64,000 nt of DNA from Xenophilus sp. E41 (GCF_003671765.1 NZ_QPIB01000003.1:60095-124094), one strand, 5' to 3'; counted from the stretch's first letter, positions 17,251 through 28,730 are shown. The notes: generated from the sequence alone by a model not told the origin. Numbers and translations: made by a program.

Positions 17251-17343
17251 GGCTTGCCGTGCGCGGCCGCCGGCGCCACAGTGCGGCACACGGGTGCACG
17301 GGGCACCCCATAACGATCCACAACAACCACCGGAGACACGGCC

Positions 17344-19005
<1,662 letters not shown>

Positions 19006-19054
19006 GCGCTCACCGAAGCCGGCGCATCGCGCGCTGGCGCCGAGAGGTTCCACG

Positions 19055-20557
19055 ATGAATGCCCCCCTCACCACGCCCGAACGGCGCGTGCTACAGAAAT
19101 CGGAGCGCCAGTCCCAGGTGGTGCGGGCGCTGCAGGCCCATTTGCCTGCGCACGCGCTGCTGTGGCAGTCCGAGGACACGGTGCCCTACGAGTGCGACGG
19201 GCTCACCGCCTACCGCCAGCGCCCGCTGGTCGTGGCCCTGCCCGAAACCGAAGCGCAGGTGGCCGCGGTGCTCAAGGCCTGCCACGGCCTGGGCGTGCCG
19301 GTGGTGGCGCGTGGCGCGGGCACCGGCCTGTCGGGCGGCGCCATGCCCCATGCCGAAGGCGTGACGCTCTCGCTCGCGAAGTTCAACCGCATCCTCGCCA
19401 TCGACCCGGTGAGCCGTACGGCCACGGTGCAGTGCGGCGTGCGCAACCTTGCCATCAGCGAAGCCGCCGCACCCTTCAACCTCTACTACGCGCCCGACCC
19501 GTCGAGCCAGATCGCCTGCACCATCGGCGGCAACGTGGCCGAGAACTCGGGCGGCGTGCACTGCCTGAAGTACGGCCTCACGCTGCACAACGTGCTGCGC
19601 GTGCGCGGCTTCACGGCCGAGGGCGAGGCCGTCGAATTCGGCAGCAACGCGCTGGACTGTGCGGGCCTCGATCTGCTGCCGCTGGTGGTGGGCAGCGAAG
19701 GCATGCTGGCCGTCACCACCGAGGTGACGGTCAGGCTGGTGCCCAAGCCGCAGCTCGCGCGCTGCATCATGGCCAGCTTCGACGACGTGCGGAAGGCCGG
19801 CGATGCGGTGGCCGCGGTCATCGCCGCCGGCATCATCCCGGCCGGGCTGGAGATGATGGACAAGCCGATGACCGCCGCCGTCGAGGACTTCGTGCACGCC
19901 GGCTACGACCTGGAGGCGGCGGCCATCCTGCTGTGCGAGTCCGACGGCACGCCCGAGGAGGTCGAGGAAGAGATCGGCCGCATGACCGAGGTGCTGCGCG
20001 CCGCCGGCGCCACCGCCATCCAGTGCAGCGAGAGCGAGGAGGAGCGCCTGAAGTTCTGGAGCGGGCGCAAGAACGCGTTCCCCGCCTCCGGCCGCATCAG
20101 CCCCGACTACATGTGCCTCGACTCGACCATCCCGCGCAAGCGGCTGGCCGACATCCTGCTGGCCATCCAGGAGATGGAGAAGAAATACGGCCTGCGCTGC
20201 TGCAACGTCTTCCACGCGGGCGACGGCAACCTGCACCCGCTGGTGCTCTTCGACGCCAACGACCCCGACGAGCTGCACCGCTGCGAGCTCTTTGGTGCCG
20301 ACATCCTCGAGACCAGCGTCGCCATGGGCGGCACCGTCTCGGGCGAGCACGGGGTGGGCGTCGAGAAGCTCAACAGCATGTGCGTGCAGTTCACGCCCGA
20401 GGAGAACGCGCAGATGCTCGCCATCAAGGCCGCCTTCGACCCCGCGGGCACGCTCAACCCGGGCAAGGTGATCCCCACGCTGTCGCGCTGCGCCGAATAC
20501 GGCAAGCAGGTGGTGCGTGGGGGCGTGCTGCCGCATCCCGAGCTGCCCCGCTTCTGA
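19055..20557 (+). CDS. glcD: glycolate oxidase FAD subunit GlcD
   Basis: 500 aa, an FAD-linked oxidase of the VAO/PCMH class. The FAD-binding half shows VVARGAGTGLSGGAMPH and GGNVAENSGGVHCLKYG; the C-terminal cap ends in GEHGVGVEKL and FDPAGTLNPGKV. With GlcE and GlcF it oxidises glycolate to glyoxylate (and D-lactate) and passes electrons to quinone. Its TGA overlaps the ATG of glcE (TGATG), implying coupled translation and a tight complex. Confidence 0.94.
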   Translation: MNAPLTTPERRVLQKSERQSQVVRALQAHLPAHALLWQSEDTVPYECDGLTAYRQRPLVVALPETEAQVAAVLKACHGLGVPVVARGAGTGLSGGAMPHAEGVTLSLAKFNRILAIDPVSRTATVQCGVRNLAISEAAAPFNLYYAPDPSSQIACTIGGNVAENSGGVHCLKYGLTLHNVLRVRGFTAEGEAVEFGSNALDCAGLDLLPLVVGSEGMLAVTTEVTVRLVPKPQLARCIMASFDDVRKAGDAVAAVIAAGIIPAGLEMMDKPMTAAVEDFVHAGYDLEAAAILLCESDGTPEEVEEEIGRMTEVLRAAGATAIQCSESEEERLKFWSGRKNAFPASGRISPDYMCLDSTIPRKRLADILLAIQEMEKKYGLRCCNVFHAGDGNLHPLVLFDANDPDELHRCELFGADILETSVAMGGTVSGEHGVGVEKLNSMCVQFTPEENAQMLAIKAAFDPAGTLNPGKVIPTLSRCAEYGKQVVRGGVLPHPELPRF

Positions 20558-21696
20558 TGAACGCATTGAACGAACTCGTCGACCGCATCCGCGCCGCTGC
20601 CGAGCGGCGCGCGCCGCTGCTCATCCGCGGCGGCGGCAGCAAGGACTTCTACGGCGTTCCCGGCAGCGGTGAGGTGCTCGACACCGCGCCGCTGGCCGGC
20701 ATCCTCAACTACGAGCCCAGCGAGCTGGTCGTCACCGTTGGTGCCGGAACGCCGCTGACCGAACTGGAAGCCGTGCTGGCCGAACAGCGCCAGTGCCTGC
20801 CCTTCGAGCCGCCGCATTTCGCCCATGCGGGCACGGGCGTGCGTGCGACGGTCGGTGGCATGGTCGCGGCCGGGCTGTCCGGTCCCTCGCGCGCCAGCGT
20901 CGGCTGCGTGCGCGACTACGTGCTGGGCGCCGCCATGGTCAACGGCCGCGGGGAGCACCTGCGCTTCGGCGGCACGGTGATGAAGAACGTCGCGGGCTAC
21001 GACGTCTCGCGCGTGCTGGCCGGCTCGATGGGGCAGCTCGGCCTCATCACCGAGCTGAGCCTGAAGGTGCTGCCGGTGCCGCCCGCCGAGGCCACGCTGG
21101 AATTCGCCTGCACCCAGGCCGAGGCGCTCACGCTGCTGCACGGCTGGGGCGGCCAGCCGTGGCCGCTCAATGCCAGCGCGTGGCAGGCGCAGGGCGAGGG
21201 CCCGGCAGGCACGCTGTGGCTGCGTCTGCGGGGCGCGGTGGCCGCCGTCGAATCCGCCTGCCGCCACCTGGGCGGCGAGCGCCGCGCCCATGCGCACGCG
21301 GCCGAGGACTGGGCCGCGCTGCGCGACCAGCGCCTGCCTTTCTTCGCGCAGACGGTGGCGCGCGGCCTCGCGCTGTGGCGCGTCTCGGTGCCGCAGACCG
21401 CGCCGGTGCTGGCGCTGCCGGGGCAGCCGCTGGTCGAGTGGCACGGCGGCCAGCGCTGGTACGCGCTGCCGGTCGACGCGGCCGGCACCGTGCGCGAGGC
21501 GGCACGCGCCGCGGGCGGACACGCTACGCTTTTCATAGCACCTCGCGCAGACGGGACGGGCGCTGCAGACAGATCAGATGCGGAAGATCTGCCCCGCTTC
21601 GACACCCCGAGCCCGGCGCTGCTGCGCATCCAGCAGTCGCTGCGCGAGCGCTTCGACCCGGCCGGCATCTTCAACCCCGGCCGCCTGCTGCCCTGA
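20557..21696 (+). CDS. glcE: glycolate oxidase FAD-binding subunit GlcE, with embedded repeat
   Basis: 379 aa, against about 350 for E. coli GlcE. It has the PCMH FAD-binding half (LLIRGGGSKDFYG, GVRATVGGMVAAGLSGP, FGGTVMKNVAGYDVSRVLAGSMG) and the conserved end FDPAGIFNPGRLLP. GlcE is required for activity of the GlcDEF complex. Residues about 323-340 (HATLFIAPRADGTGAADR) are encoded by a copy of the REP-like repeat (21523-21570) and look like an in-frame insertion just before the conserved C-terminal region. The start is fixed by the one-base overlap with glcD. Confidence 0.93.
   Translation: MNALNELVDRIRAAAERRAPLLIRGGGSKDFYGVPGSGEVLDTAPLAGILNYEPSELVVTVGAGTPLTELEAVLAEQRQCLPFEPPHFAHAGTGVRATVGGMVAAGLSGPSRASVGCVRDYVLGAAMVNGRGEHLRFGGTVMKNVAGYDVSRVLAGSMGQLGLITELSLKVLPVPPAEATLEFACTQAEALTLLHGWGGQPWPLNASAWQAQGEGPAGTLWLRLRGAVAAVESACRHLGGERRAHAHAAEDWAALRDQRLPFFAQTVARGLALWRVSVPQTAPVLALPGQPLVEWHGGQRWYALPVDAAGTVREAARAAGGHATLFIAPRADGTGAADRSDAEDLPRFDTPSPALLRIQQSLRERFDPAGIFNPGRLLP
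21523..21570. repeat. REP-like repeat, copy 2, inside glcE
   Basis: GCTACGCTTTTCATAGCA is followed by CTCGCGCA and GGGACGGGCGCTGCAGA, matching the family seen at 31583 in inverted orientation, but within an open reading frame. It translates without a stop and lies shortly before the conserved GlcE C-terminus. Confidence 0.65.
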
Positions 21697-21709
21697 TCCC
21701 AGGCACCCC

Positions 21710-22543
21710 GTGCGACGCCTGCGCCACCTCACCGGCCGCCACCGCGCCCCGTCCACCAACCGGATGCTGGGGCTGCTGCTCGCCTTCAATGCGGGCGCGA
21801 TGAACGCGGGCGGTTTCCTGGTGCTGCACATGTACACCTCGCACATGACCGGCTTCGCCTCGCAGATCGCCGACGCCATCGTGCTGGGCCGCACCACGCT
21901 GCTGCTCAATGCGCTGGGTGCCATCCTGGCCTTCGTCTGCGGCGCGGCGTTGGCCGCCATCCAGATCAACTGGGGCCGCCAGCACCGGCTGCGCCATCCC
22001 TACGCGCTGCCGCTGCTGCTGGAAGCCGCGCTGCTGCTGCCCTTCGGCCTGATGGGCGCGCTCACGCTGAACTGGCACACGCCCTTCGCGGTGCCGCTGA
22101 CGGTGCTGCTGCTGTCCTTCACCATGGGGCTGCAGAACGCGCTGGCGGCCAAGACCTCCGCCGGCAAGGTGCGCACCACGCACATGACCGGCAACCTCAC
22201 CGACCTGGGCATCGAGCTGGGCAAGATGCTGTACTGGAACCGCGGCGCCCGCGCCGACGGCGAGCGCGTGCGGCACGACAGCCCGCGCCTGCGTTTCTTC
22301 GGCGGCTTGGTGCTCATGTTCGTGGCCGGCGGGCTGGCGGGGGCTGCGGGCTTCAAGTACCTGGGCTTCATCTGCGTGCTGCCGCTGGCGGCGCTGTTGC
22401 TCTCGCTGTCGCTGCCGCCCTTCCTGGAAGACGCGCGCCGCTCGCGCGAACTGCGGCAGGCGCTGCAGGCCACCTCGGACGTGCTGCGCCTGCGCCGGCG
22501 CCGCCCCCCGCCGCCGGGCGACGCCCCGCGTCCCCCCGCCTAG
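21710..22543 (+). CDS. DUF1275 (YoaK-like) membrane protein
   Basis: 277 aa from a GTG at 21710 (VRRLRHLTGRHRAPSTN); an ATG at 21764 is the next choice. There are about six helices with the DUF1275 signatures AFNAGAMNAGGFLVLHMYTS, HMTGF near helix 1 and TTHMTGNLTDLGIELG in the middle. The C-terminal tail is R/P-rich. The family is widespread and its function is not established. It lies between glcE (14 bases) and glcF (33 bases) on the same strand, so it is probably co-transcribed with glycolate oxidase. Confidence 0.88.
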   Translation: MRRLRHLTGRHRAPSTNRMLGLLLAFNAGAMNAGGFLVLHMYTSHMTGFASQIADAIVLGRTTLLLNALGAILAFVCGAALAAIQINWGRQHRLRHPYALPLLLEAALLLPFGLMGALTLNWHTPFAVPLTVLLLSFTMGLQNALAAKTSAGKVRTTHMTGNLTDLGIELGKMLYWNRGARADGERVRHDSPRLRFFGGLVLMFVAGGLAGAAGFKYLGFICVLPLAALLLSLSLPPFLEDARRSRELRQALQATSDVLRLRRRRPPPPGDAPRPPA

Positions 22544-22576
22544 GCCTGCCGCTCCCGACGACCCCACGAGACATCC

Positions 22577-23806
22577 ATGCAAACCGAACTCGCCCCCGAA
22601 TTCCAGGGCACGGCCGAAGGCCAGGAGGCCGAAGCCATCCTGCGCAAGTGCGTGCACTGCGGCTTCTGCACCGCCACCTGTCCCACCTACCAGCTGCTGG
22701 GCGACGAGCTCGACGGCCCGCGCGGGCGCATCTACCTCATCAAGCAGGTGCTCGAGGGCGAGCAGCCCACGCGCGCCACGCAGCTGCACCTGGACCGCTG
22801 CCTCACCTGCCGCAACTGCGAGTCCACCTGCCCCAGCGGCGTGCAGTACGGCCACCTGGTCGACATCGGCCGCAGGATCGTCGACGAGAAGGTGCCGCGG
22901 CCGGCCATGGAGAAGGCGGTGCGCTGGACGCTCAAGGAAGGCCTGCCCTCGCCGCTCTTCGCGCCGGCGATGAAGCTCGGCCAGTCGGTGCGCGGCCTGC
23001 TGCCCGCGTCGCTCAAGGCCAAGGTGCCCGCGCGGCAGGACCCTGGCCTGTGGCCCACGCGCGAGCACGCGCGCAAGGTGCTGCTGCTGGCCGGCTGCGT
23101 GCAGCCCGCCATGGCGCCCAACATCAACGCCGCCACGGCGCGCGTGCTCGACGCCGCGGGCATCCAGTGCGTCGTGCCGCCCGCGGCGGGCTGCTGCGGC
23201 GCCGTGAAGTTCCACCTCAACGACCAGGACGGCGGCAAGGCGCAGATGCGCGCCAACGTCGACGCCTGGTGGCCGCACGTGGAGGCGGGCGAGGTGGAGG
23301 CGATCGTCATGAACGCCTCGGGCTGCGGCGTGACCGTGCGCGAGTACGGCCACACCCTGGCACACGATCCGGCCTATGCCGAGAAGGCCCGCCGCATCAG
23401 CGCGCTCACGCGCGACCTGAGCGAACTGCTGCCGGACCTGGTGCCCGCGCTCAAGGCCCGCGTCAGGGCACCCGAAGGCGTGGTCGCCTACCACCCGCCC
23501 TGCACCCTGCAGCACGGGCAGAAGCTGAAGGGCGGGGTGGAGACGCACCTGCGCCAGCTCGGTTTCGACGTGCAGGTGGCGCGCAACGAATCGCACCTGT
23601 GCTGCGGCTCGGCCGGCACGTATTCGGTGCTGCAGCCCGAGCTGGCCTATCGGCTGCGGGACCGCAAGCTCGAGCACCTGTCGCAGCTGCAGCCGCGCGC
23701 CGTGGCCTCGGCCAACATCGGCTGCATCACCCACCTGCAGAGCGGCACCGCGCTGCCGGTGCGGCATTGGGTGGAGTGGCTCGATGCGGCGCTGACGCCG
23801 GCCTGA
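22577..23806 (+). CDS. glcF: glycolate oxidase iron-sulfur subunit GlcF
   Basis: 409 aa. The N-terminus has two [4Fe-4S] ferredoxin motifs: CVHCGFCTATCP (about residues 25-36) and CLTCRNCESTCP (about 75-86). The C-terminal half carries two cysteine-rich CCG domains (AAGCCGAVKFH and HLCCGSAGTYS), as in heterodisulfide-reductase-like electron carriers. It accepts electrons from GlcD/GlcE and delivers them to the membrane quinone pool. It is separated from glcE only by the DUF1275 gene. Confidence 0.94.
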   Translation: MQTELAPEFQGTAEGQEAEAILRKCVHCGFCTATCPTYQLLGDELDGPRGRIYLIKQVLEGEQPTRATQLHLDRCLTCRNCESTCPSGVQYGHLVDIGRRIVDEKVPRPAMEKAVRWTLKEGLPSPLFAPAMKLGQSVRGLLPASLKAKVPARQDPGLWPTREHARKVLLLAGCVQPAMAPNINAATARVLDAAGIQCVVPPAAGCCGAVKFHLNDQDGGKAQMRANVDAWWPHVEAGEVEAIVMNASGCGVTVREYGHTLAHDPAYAEKARRISALTRDLSELLPDLVPALKARVRAPEGVVAYHPPCTLQHGQKLKGGVETHLRQLGFDVQVARNESHLCCGSAGTYSVLQPELAYRLRDRKLEHLSQLQPRAVASANIGCITHLQSGTALPVRHWVEWLDAALTPA

Positions 23807-23917
23807 GCCTTCGGCGGGGCTGGCGTCGTACGCCGGAGGTCGGCACGGTCCGACCCGGTGCCGGCAGCGGGCATGCCATGCTGCGGCGCACATCCAGAAC
23901 TCTCAGGAGAGCCCGCC

Positions 23918-24415
23918 ATGCGTCGCCCGTCTTCCCTTCGCTTCTCGTCCATCGCCGCCGCCCTGGCATTGACCGCGGCCGGTATCGCGCACGCCCAGAC
24001 CATGACCGCACCGGCGCCGGTGATGCCGGCACAGCCCGCCGCGCCTGCCATGGCGCCCGGCGCACCCGCCGCGCCGATGGCCAGCAGCGGCATGCCGCGC
24101 ATGCGCGGCGAGGGCAATGCCCGCTACGTCTGCGGCGGCATCGGCTCGGACGAGTCGACGGCCATGCGCGCCGCCATGAAGGACCACCCGCTCTCGCTGC
24201 TCTTCGCGCGGCCCGACGGCGCCTACCTGGCGAACGTCGACGTGGACATCAAGGGCGAAGGCGGTTCGGCGCTGCGCCTGCGTGCCAACGGCCCGGTCTG
24301 CCTGATCGACCTGCCGGCCGGCAAGTACACCGTGGACGCCAGCACCGAAGGCAGCAGCAAGAGCCAGTCGGTCACGATCGGCGGCGCCCCGCGCACACTC
24401 GACTTCCGTTTCTGA
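23918..24415 (+). CDS. small secreted protein with a carboxypeptidase-regulatory-like beta domain
   Basis: 165 aa from the ATG at 23918, with AGGAGA at 23905-23910. The signal peptide ends near AHA|Q (residue 27), followed by an A/P/M-rich linker (28-62). The C-terminal 100 residues form one beta domain with LFARPDGAYLANVDVDIKG and VCLIDLPAGKYTVDAS, the pattern of carboxypeptidase-regulatory/PEGA-type immunoglobulin-like folds. Two cysteines (about 72 and 128) could form a disulfide. Function is unknown; it lies 111 bases after glcF and converges on the CHASE2 gene. Confidence 0.7.
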   Translation: MRRPSSLRFSSIAAALALTAAGIAHAQTMTAPAPVMPAQPAAPAMAPGAPAAPMASSGMPRMRGEGNARYVCGGIGSDESTAMRAAMKDHPLSLLFARPDGAYLANVDVDIKGEGGSALRLRANGPVCLIDLPAGKYTVDASTEGSSKSQSVTIGGAPRTLDFRF

Positions 24416-24425
24416 GCGTCCGCTT

Positions 24426-25571
24426 TCAGAGCCGGGCGTGACGCAGCGCGTCCACTGCCCGGCGCCAGTTCCACAGCAGGCCGGCCGCCGCGATGCCCAG
24501 AAGGGGTGCTGCGGGCGGTAACCAGAGCGCGGCCCACGCCAGGAGCGCGGCGCAGGCAGCGAGGGCCGCGAGCGCGCTGCCGACGACCCATGCGGCTGCC
24601 GCGCGGGGCCGCCATGCACACAGCAGGAGCACCGCCCAGACCGGTACGGCCATCCACAGCACGCGCACGGCGCCTTCGGGAAAACCGATGGTGCTGCCCG
24701 CCCGCAGCGCGTGGATCGCGTTCGCATGCACCTCCACGCCGGCCATCGGCGCCACGAAGCGCCGGGCCGGCACGTTGAGGTCGTCGCCGAGCAGGGAGTC
24801 CGTCAGCGTGCCGACCAGGAGGATGCGACCGCGCAAATGCGCGGCCGGCACCTGGCCCCGCAGCACGTCGACGAAGGAGAACACCGGGTACGAGGCCGCC
24901 GTACCCGCAAAACGGAATCCGAAGCGGCCCTGCATGCGCCAGCCGTCGCCGCGCTCGCCGGCCTGGCCGCGGGTGGCCGGCAGATCCAGGCCGCTGCGCG
25001 CGGCCACCAGCATGCCGAGGTAGGGCACCTGCCGCCGGCCGTCGCCTTCGAAGCGGTTGATCTCGCGCACCGCTCCGTCGCTGTCCACCAGCAGGTTCAC
25101 GTGGCCGACGCCCTTGGCCGCGCGCGCCAGCGTCGGCACCGGCTCGAGAAAGCGCGACTGCGGCCGGGAGGCCGTCGCGGCGTCGAAGCGCACGGGCAGG
25201 AACACCGGCACGCGCGCCATCGCTGCGGCCAGGCGGGCGTCGTCCTCTGCCCGCGGCGCAGCATGCGTCATGAACAGGTCGAACATCACCGCGCGCGGCG
25301 CCGCCGGCGCCAGGCGGTCGAGCAACTCGGCCTCCGTGCCCCGCGACCAGGGCCAGGGGCCCAGGGCGGCAATGCTCTTCGCATCGATGCCGATGATCGC
25401 GATGTCCGGGTCCACCGCCGGGCGCCGCAGGTGCAGCAGCCGGTCGTAGAGGAAGAGGTTGGCCTCCTGCAGGCCCGGGCGCTGCGCCAGCCAGCCCAGC
25501 AGGGCCGGCAGCAGCAGCGCGATCAGCACGCACTCGACGAGCAGGCGTGTGCTGCGGGCCGGTGGCGGCAT
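24426..25571 (-). CDS. CHASE2-domain membrane sensor without an output domain
   Basis: 381 aa from the ATG at 25571. One N-terminal transmembrane helix (about 9-30) leads to a periplasmic CHASE2 domain (about 32-295: FLYDRLLHLRRPAVDPDIAIIGID, FDLFMTHA, ILLVGTLTDSLLGDD, GVEVHANAIHALRAG). Three C-terminal helices then end the protein about 18 residues past the last helix. CHASE2 normally feeds an adenylate cyclase, kinase or diguanylate cyclase; none is present here, and the adjacent genes encode no obvious partner. It starts 19 bases after the glutathione peroxidase stop, probably co-transcribed. Confidence 0.85.
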   Translation of the reverse strand: MPPPARSTRLLVECVLIALLLPALLGWLAQRPGLQEANLFLYDRLLHLRRPAVDPDIAIIGIDAKSIAALGPWPWSRGTEAELLDRLAPAAPRAVMFDLFMTHAAPRAEDDARLAAAMARVPVFLPVRFDAATASRPQSRFLEPVPTLARAAKGVGHVNLLVDSDGAVREINRFEGDGRRQVPYLGMLVAARSGLDLPATRGQAGERGDGWRMQGRFGFRFAGTAASYPVFSFVDVLRGQVPAAHLRGRILLVGTLTDSLLGDDLNVPARRFVAPMAGVEVHANAIHALRAGSTIGFPEGAVRVLWMAVPVWAVLLLCAWRPRAAAAWVVGSALAALAACAALLAWAALWLPPAAPLLGIAAAGLLWNWRRAVDALRHARL

Positions 25572-25590
25572 CGGGCGCGGGGCCGGGGCG

Positions 25591-26079
25591 TCAGGCGGCG
25601 GCCAGTGCGGCCTCGATGTCGCGGGCGAGCGACTCGGGCTTGTCCAGCGGCGCATAGCGCTGCAGCACGCGGCCGTCGCGGCCGACCAGGAACTTGGTGA
25701 AGTTCCACTTGATGGCGGTGCTGCCCAGCAGGCCGGGCTTCTCCTTCACCAGCCACTGGTAGAGCGGGATCGCGCCGCTGCCGTTGACGTCGACCTTGGA
25801 CATCATCGGGAAGCTCACACCGTAGTTCTTCGTGCAGAAGGCGCCGATCTCGTCGTCGCTGCCCGGGTCCTGGTTGGCGAACTGGTTGCTCGGGAAGCCG
25901 AGCACGGTGAAGCCACGGTCCTTGTACTGCTCGTAGAGCTTTTCCAGGCCGCCGAACTGCGGCGTGAAGCCGCAGTGGCTGGCCGTGTTCACGATCAGCA
26001 GCACCTGGCCCTTGAAGCGCGACAACGGCACCTGCGCGCCGTCGATCTGCCGGACCTCGAAATCGTAGATGTCGGTCAT
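25591..26079 (-). CDS. glutathione peroxidase family protein
   Basis: 162 aa. The start at 26079 has AGGAGG within the CCTCCT complement at 26085-26090. It has a thioredoxin-like fold with the peroxidatic cysteine in NTASHCGFTPQF (where eukaryotic GPx has selenocysteine), the Gln in GFPSNQFANQDPGSDDEI, and the Trp-Asn pair in IKWNFTKFLVGRDG. It reduces hydroperoxides in the cytoplasm; bacterial members of this kind usually use thioredoxin rather than glutathione. The CHASE2 gene lies immediately downstream. Confidence 0.93.
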   Translation of the reverse strand: MTDIYDFEVRQIDGAQVPLSRFKGQVLLIVNTASHCGFTPQFGGLEKLYEQYKDRGFTVLGFPSNQFANQDPGSDDEIGAFCTKNYGVSFPMMSKVDVNGSGAIPLYQWLVKEKPGLLGSTAIKWNFTKFLVGRDGRVLQRYAPLDKPESLARDIEAALAAA

Positions 26080-26140
26080 GCTCGCCTCCTGGAATGCGGT
26101 GCCGGATTGTGCGCCCGGCGCCGCATCGATTCCCACCGTT

Positions 26141-27445
26141 TCAGTGGTGTTTGTCGCTGCGCGCGATCTGCAGCAGGTGCTCGACCTCTTCCGGGTACTT
26201 GCGCAGGTTGTTGCGGTGCCAGGCGCGGATGATCCACATGAAGCCGGCGACCACGATGCCGAAGGCCGTGATGGCGCCGAAGGCCGACAGGCCCAGGCCG
26301 GTGCAGGCGCTGTAGAAGGCGCCCAGCAGCAGGATGCAGGCCTGCTCGTTGAAGTTCTGCACGGCGATGGAGCGGCCCGCGCCCATGAGGTTGTGCCCGC
26401 GGTGCTGCAGCAGCGCGTTCATCGGCACCACCAGGAAGCCGCCCAGGCCGCCCAGCAGGATCAGGAAGGGAATGGCGACCCACACGTTGTCGATGAAGTT
26501 CATCGCGATCACCAGGAGGCCCATGCCGATGCCCATCGGGATCACCTGCGTCGCCATGTCCAGCCGCATGCGCATCGAGGCGATCACCGCGCCGATGGCG
26601 GTGCCGATGGCGACCACGCCGGTCAGCGCCGACGCCTGCGCCGTGTTGTAGTTCAGCGCCAGCGAGGCCCAGGCCAGCACGATGTACTTGAGGTTGCCGC
26701 CCGCGCCCCAGAACAGCGTGGTGGTGGCCAGCGAGATCTGGCCCAGCTTGTCGCGCCACAGCCGCGAGTTGCACGACCAGAAGTCGGGCAGCAGCGCGAC
26801 CAGGTTGCGCACGAAGCTGTGGTTCGGGTTGCTGCGCAGCGGCCGCATCTCGACGCCGGTGTGCGGGATGCGCGTGTTGAACCAGGCCGCCAGCATGTAC
26901 ACGCCGATCAGCACCGAGATGGCGGCGGCGGGCGGCGTGTCGACGCCGGTGTCGATGAAGGGGAAGTCGAAGGCCAGCAGCCGGCTGGACACCGTGTGAC
27001 CCACCAGCTGTCCGCCCAGCACGATGCCCAGGATGATCGAGGCGATGGTGAGGCCCTCGATCCAGCCGTTGGCCTTGACCAGCTGCGAGGCCGGCAGCAG
27101 TTCGGTGAGGATGCCGTACTTGGCCGGCGAGTAGGCGGCGGCGCCCAGGCCCACGATCGCGTAGGCCATCAGCGGGTGGCCGCCGAAGAGCATCATCAGG
27201 CAGCCCACGACCTTGATCGCGTTGCTGATGAACATCACCTTGCCCTTGGGCAGGGCGTCGGCGAAGGCGCCCACCAGCGGTGCCAGCGCGACGTAGAAGA
27301 TGGCGAAGATGGGCACCAGCGCCGCGCGCTGCCATTCCGGCGCTCCTGCGGTGCGCAGCAGTTCGACGGCAGCAACGAAAAGCGCTTGGTCGGCCAGCGA
27401 CGAGAAGAACTGCGCCGACATGATGGTGTAGAAACCGCGCTTCAT
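26141..27445 (-). CDS. lplT: lysophospholipid transporter LplT
   Basis: 434 aa from the ATG at 27445 ([22 protein letters not shown]). A 12-helix MFS protein whose opening and the [18 protein letters not shown] motif are typical of LplT. LplT flips lysophosphatidylethanolamine across the inner membrane for re-acylation; here no fused or adjacent acyltransferase is seen. It is divergent from alr. The frame runs further upstream but overlaps the alr region and is not coding there. Confidence 0.9.
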   Translation of the reverse strand: MKRGFYTIMSAQFFSSLADQALFVAAVELLRTAGAPEWQRAALVPIFAIFYVALAPLVGAFADALPKGKVMFISNAIKVVGCLMMLFGGHPLMAYAIVGLGAAAYSPAKYGILTELLPASQLVKANGWIEGLTIASIILGIVLGGQLVGHTVSSRLLAFDFPFIDTGVDTPPAAAISVLIGVYMLAAWFNTRIPHTGVEMRPLRSNPNHSFVRNLVALLPDFWSCNSRLWRDKLGQISLATTTLFWGAGGNLKYIVLAWASLALNYNTAQASALTGVVAIGTAIGAVIASMRMRLDMATQVIPMGIGMGLLVIAMNFIDNVWVAIPFLILLGGLGGFLVVPMNALLQHRGHNLMGAGRSIAVQNFNEQACILLLGAFYSACTGLGLSAFGAITAFGIVVAGFMWIIRAWHRNNLRKYPEEVEHLLQIARSDKHH

Positions 27446-27614
27446 CGATAGGCTGGCTGGCCGGGCAGGCTGGGGGCTGGCGGTGGTAACAGTGGTTGCG
27501 CCCGTGAACGGGTCCGTGGTTATAGCATGGGGGTACGGTGCCAAAATGACCCGTGGCCCCATCCCGCCGGTGGGTGTTTTCCCCCTTTCGTCGCGGCCGC
27601 CCGCGCCTGTTTCC

Positions 27615-28730
27615 GTGCCCCGTCCGATCCTCGCCACCATCCATCCGCAGGCCCTGCGCCACAACCTCGAGCGGGTGCGCCGCTCGGCCCTCCAGTCGCG
27701 CGTCTGGGCGGTGGTCAAGGCCAACGCCTACGGCCATGGCATCGAGCGCGTCTTCGACGCCCTGCGCGGGGCCGACGGCTTCGCATTGATCGACCTGGCC
27801 GAGGCCGAGCGCGTGCGTGCGCTGGGCTGGCGCGGCCCGGTGCTGCTGCTCGAAGGCGTCTTCGAGCCGCGCGACCTGGAACTGTGCTCGCGCCTGAACA
27901 TCTGGCATGCCGTGCACTGCGACGAGCAGATCGACTGGCTGGCGGCCCACAAGACCCAGGTGCCGCACCGCGTGTTCCTCAAGATGAACTCGGGCATGAA
28001 CCGGCTGGGCTTCACGCCCGAGCGCCTGCGCACCGCCTGGACGCGCCTGTCGGCGCTGCCGCAGGTGGACGAGGTGTCGCTGATGATGCATTTCAGCGAC
28101 GCCGACGGCCCCAAGGGCATCGAGGCAGCGATGCGCGACTTCGAGCGCGTCACGCAGGACCTGCCGGGCGAGCGCAGCCTGGCCAACAGCGCCGCCACCC
28201 TGCGCCATGCCGAGGCGACGCGCGCCGACTGGGTGCGTGCCGGCATCGTGCTGTACGGCAGCGCGCCCGATTTCCCCGAACACGACAGCGCGCACTGGCA
28301 GCTGCAGCCCACCATGACGCTGGCCACCCGCCTCATCGGCGTGCAGCAACTGCAGCCGGGCGACACCGTGGGCTACGGCTCGCGCTTCACGGCCGAGGCG
28401 CCGATGCGCATCGGCGTGGCCGCCGTCGGTTATGCCGACGGCTACCCGCGCCATGCGCCCAACGGCACGCCGGTGCTGGTGGACAGCGTGCGCACCCGCG
28501 TGGTCGGCCGCGTCAGCATGGACATGGTCACGGTCGACCTCACACCGGTGCCGGACGCGGGCTTCGGCAGCGAGGTCACGCTCTGGGGCCGGGCCCGCAA
28601 CGGCGCGGTGCTGCCCATCGACGAGGTCGCGCAGCCGGCCGGCACCATCAGCTACGAGCTGATGTGCGCGGTGGCTCCGCGCGTGCCGGTGGTCGTCGAG
28701 GGCGCGCCCGGTGCGCCCGGGGGCGCGTGA
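27615..28730 (+). CDS. alr: alanine racemase
   Basis: 371 aa if started at the GTG at 27615 ([18 protein letters not shown]), which matches the family N-terminus; an ATG at 27546 would add 23 residues. It is PLP-dependent with the catalytic lysine in [13 protein letters not shown] and the catalytic tyrosine in [25 protein letters not shown] and ELMC complete the C-terminal beta domain. It converts L-alanine to D-alanine for peptidoglycan. The final codons overlap the next start (GTGA). Confidence 0.93.
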   Translation: MPRPILATIHPQALRHNLERVRRSALQSRVWAVVKANAYGHGIERVFDALRGADGFALIDLAEAERVRALGWRGPVLLLEGVFEPRDLELCSRLNIWHAVHCDEQIDWLAAHKTQVPHRVFLKMNSGMNRLGFTPERLRTAWTRLSALPQVDEVSLMMHFSDADGPKGIEAAMRDFERVTQDLPGERSLANSAATLRHAEATRADWVRAGIVLYGSAPDFPEHDSAHWQLQPTMTLATRLIGVQQLQPGDTVGYGSRFTAEAPMRIGVAAVGYADGYPRHAPNGTPVLVDSVRTRVVGRVSMDMVTVDLTPVPDAGFGSEVTLWGRARNGAVLPIDEVAQPAGTISYELMCAVAPRVPVVVEGAPGAPGGA

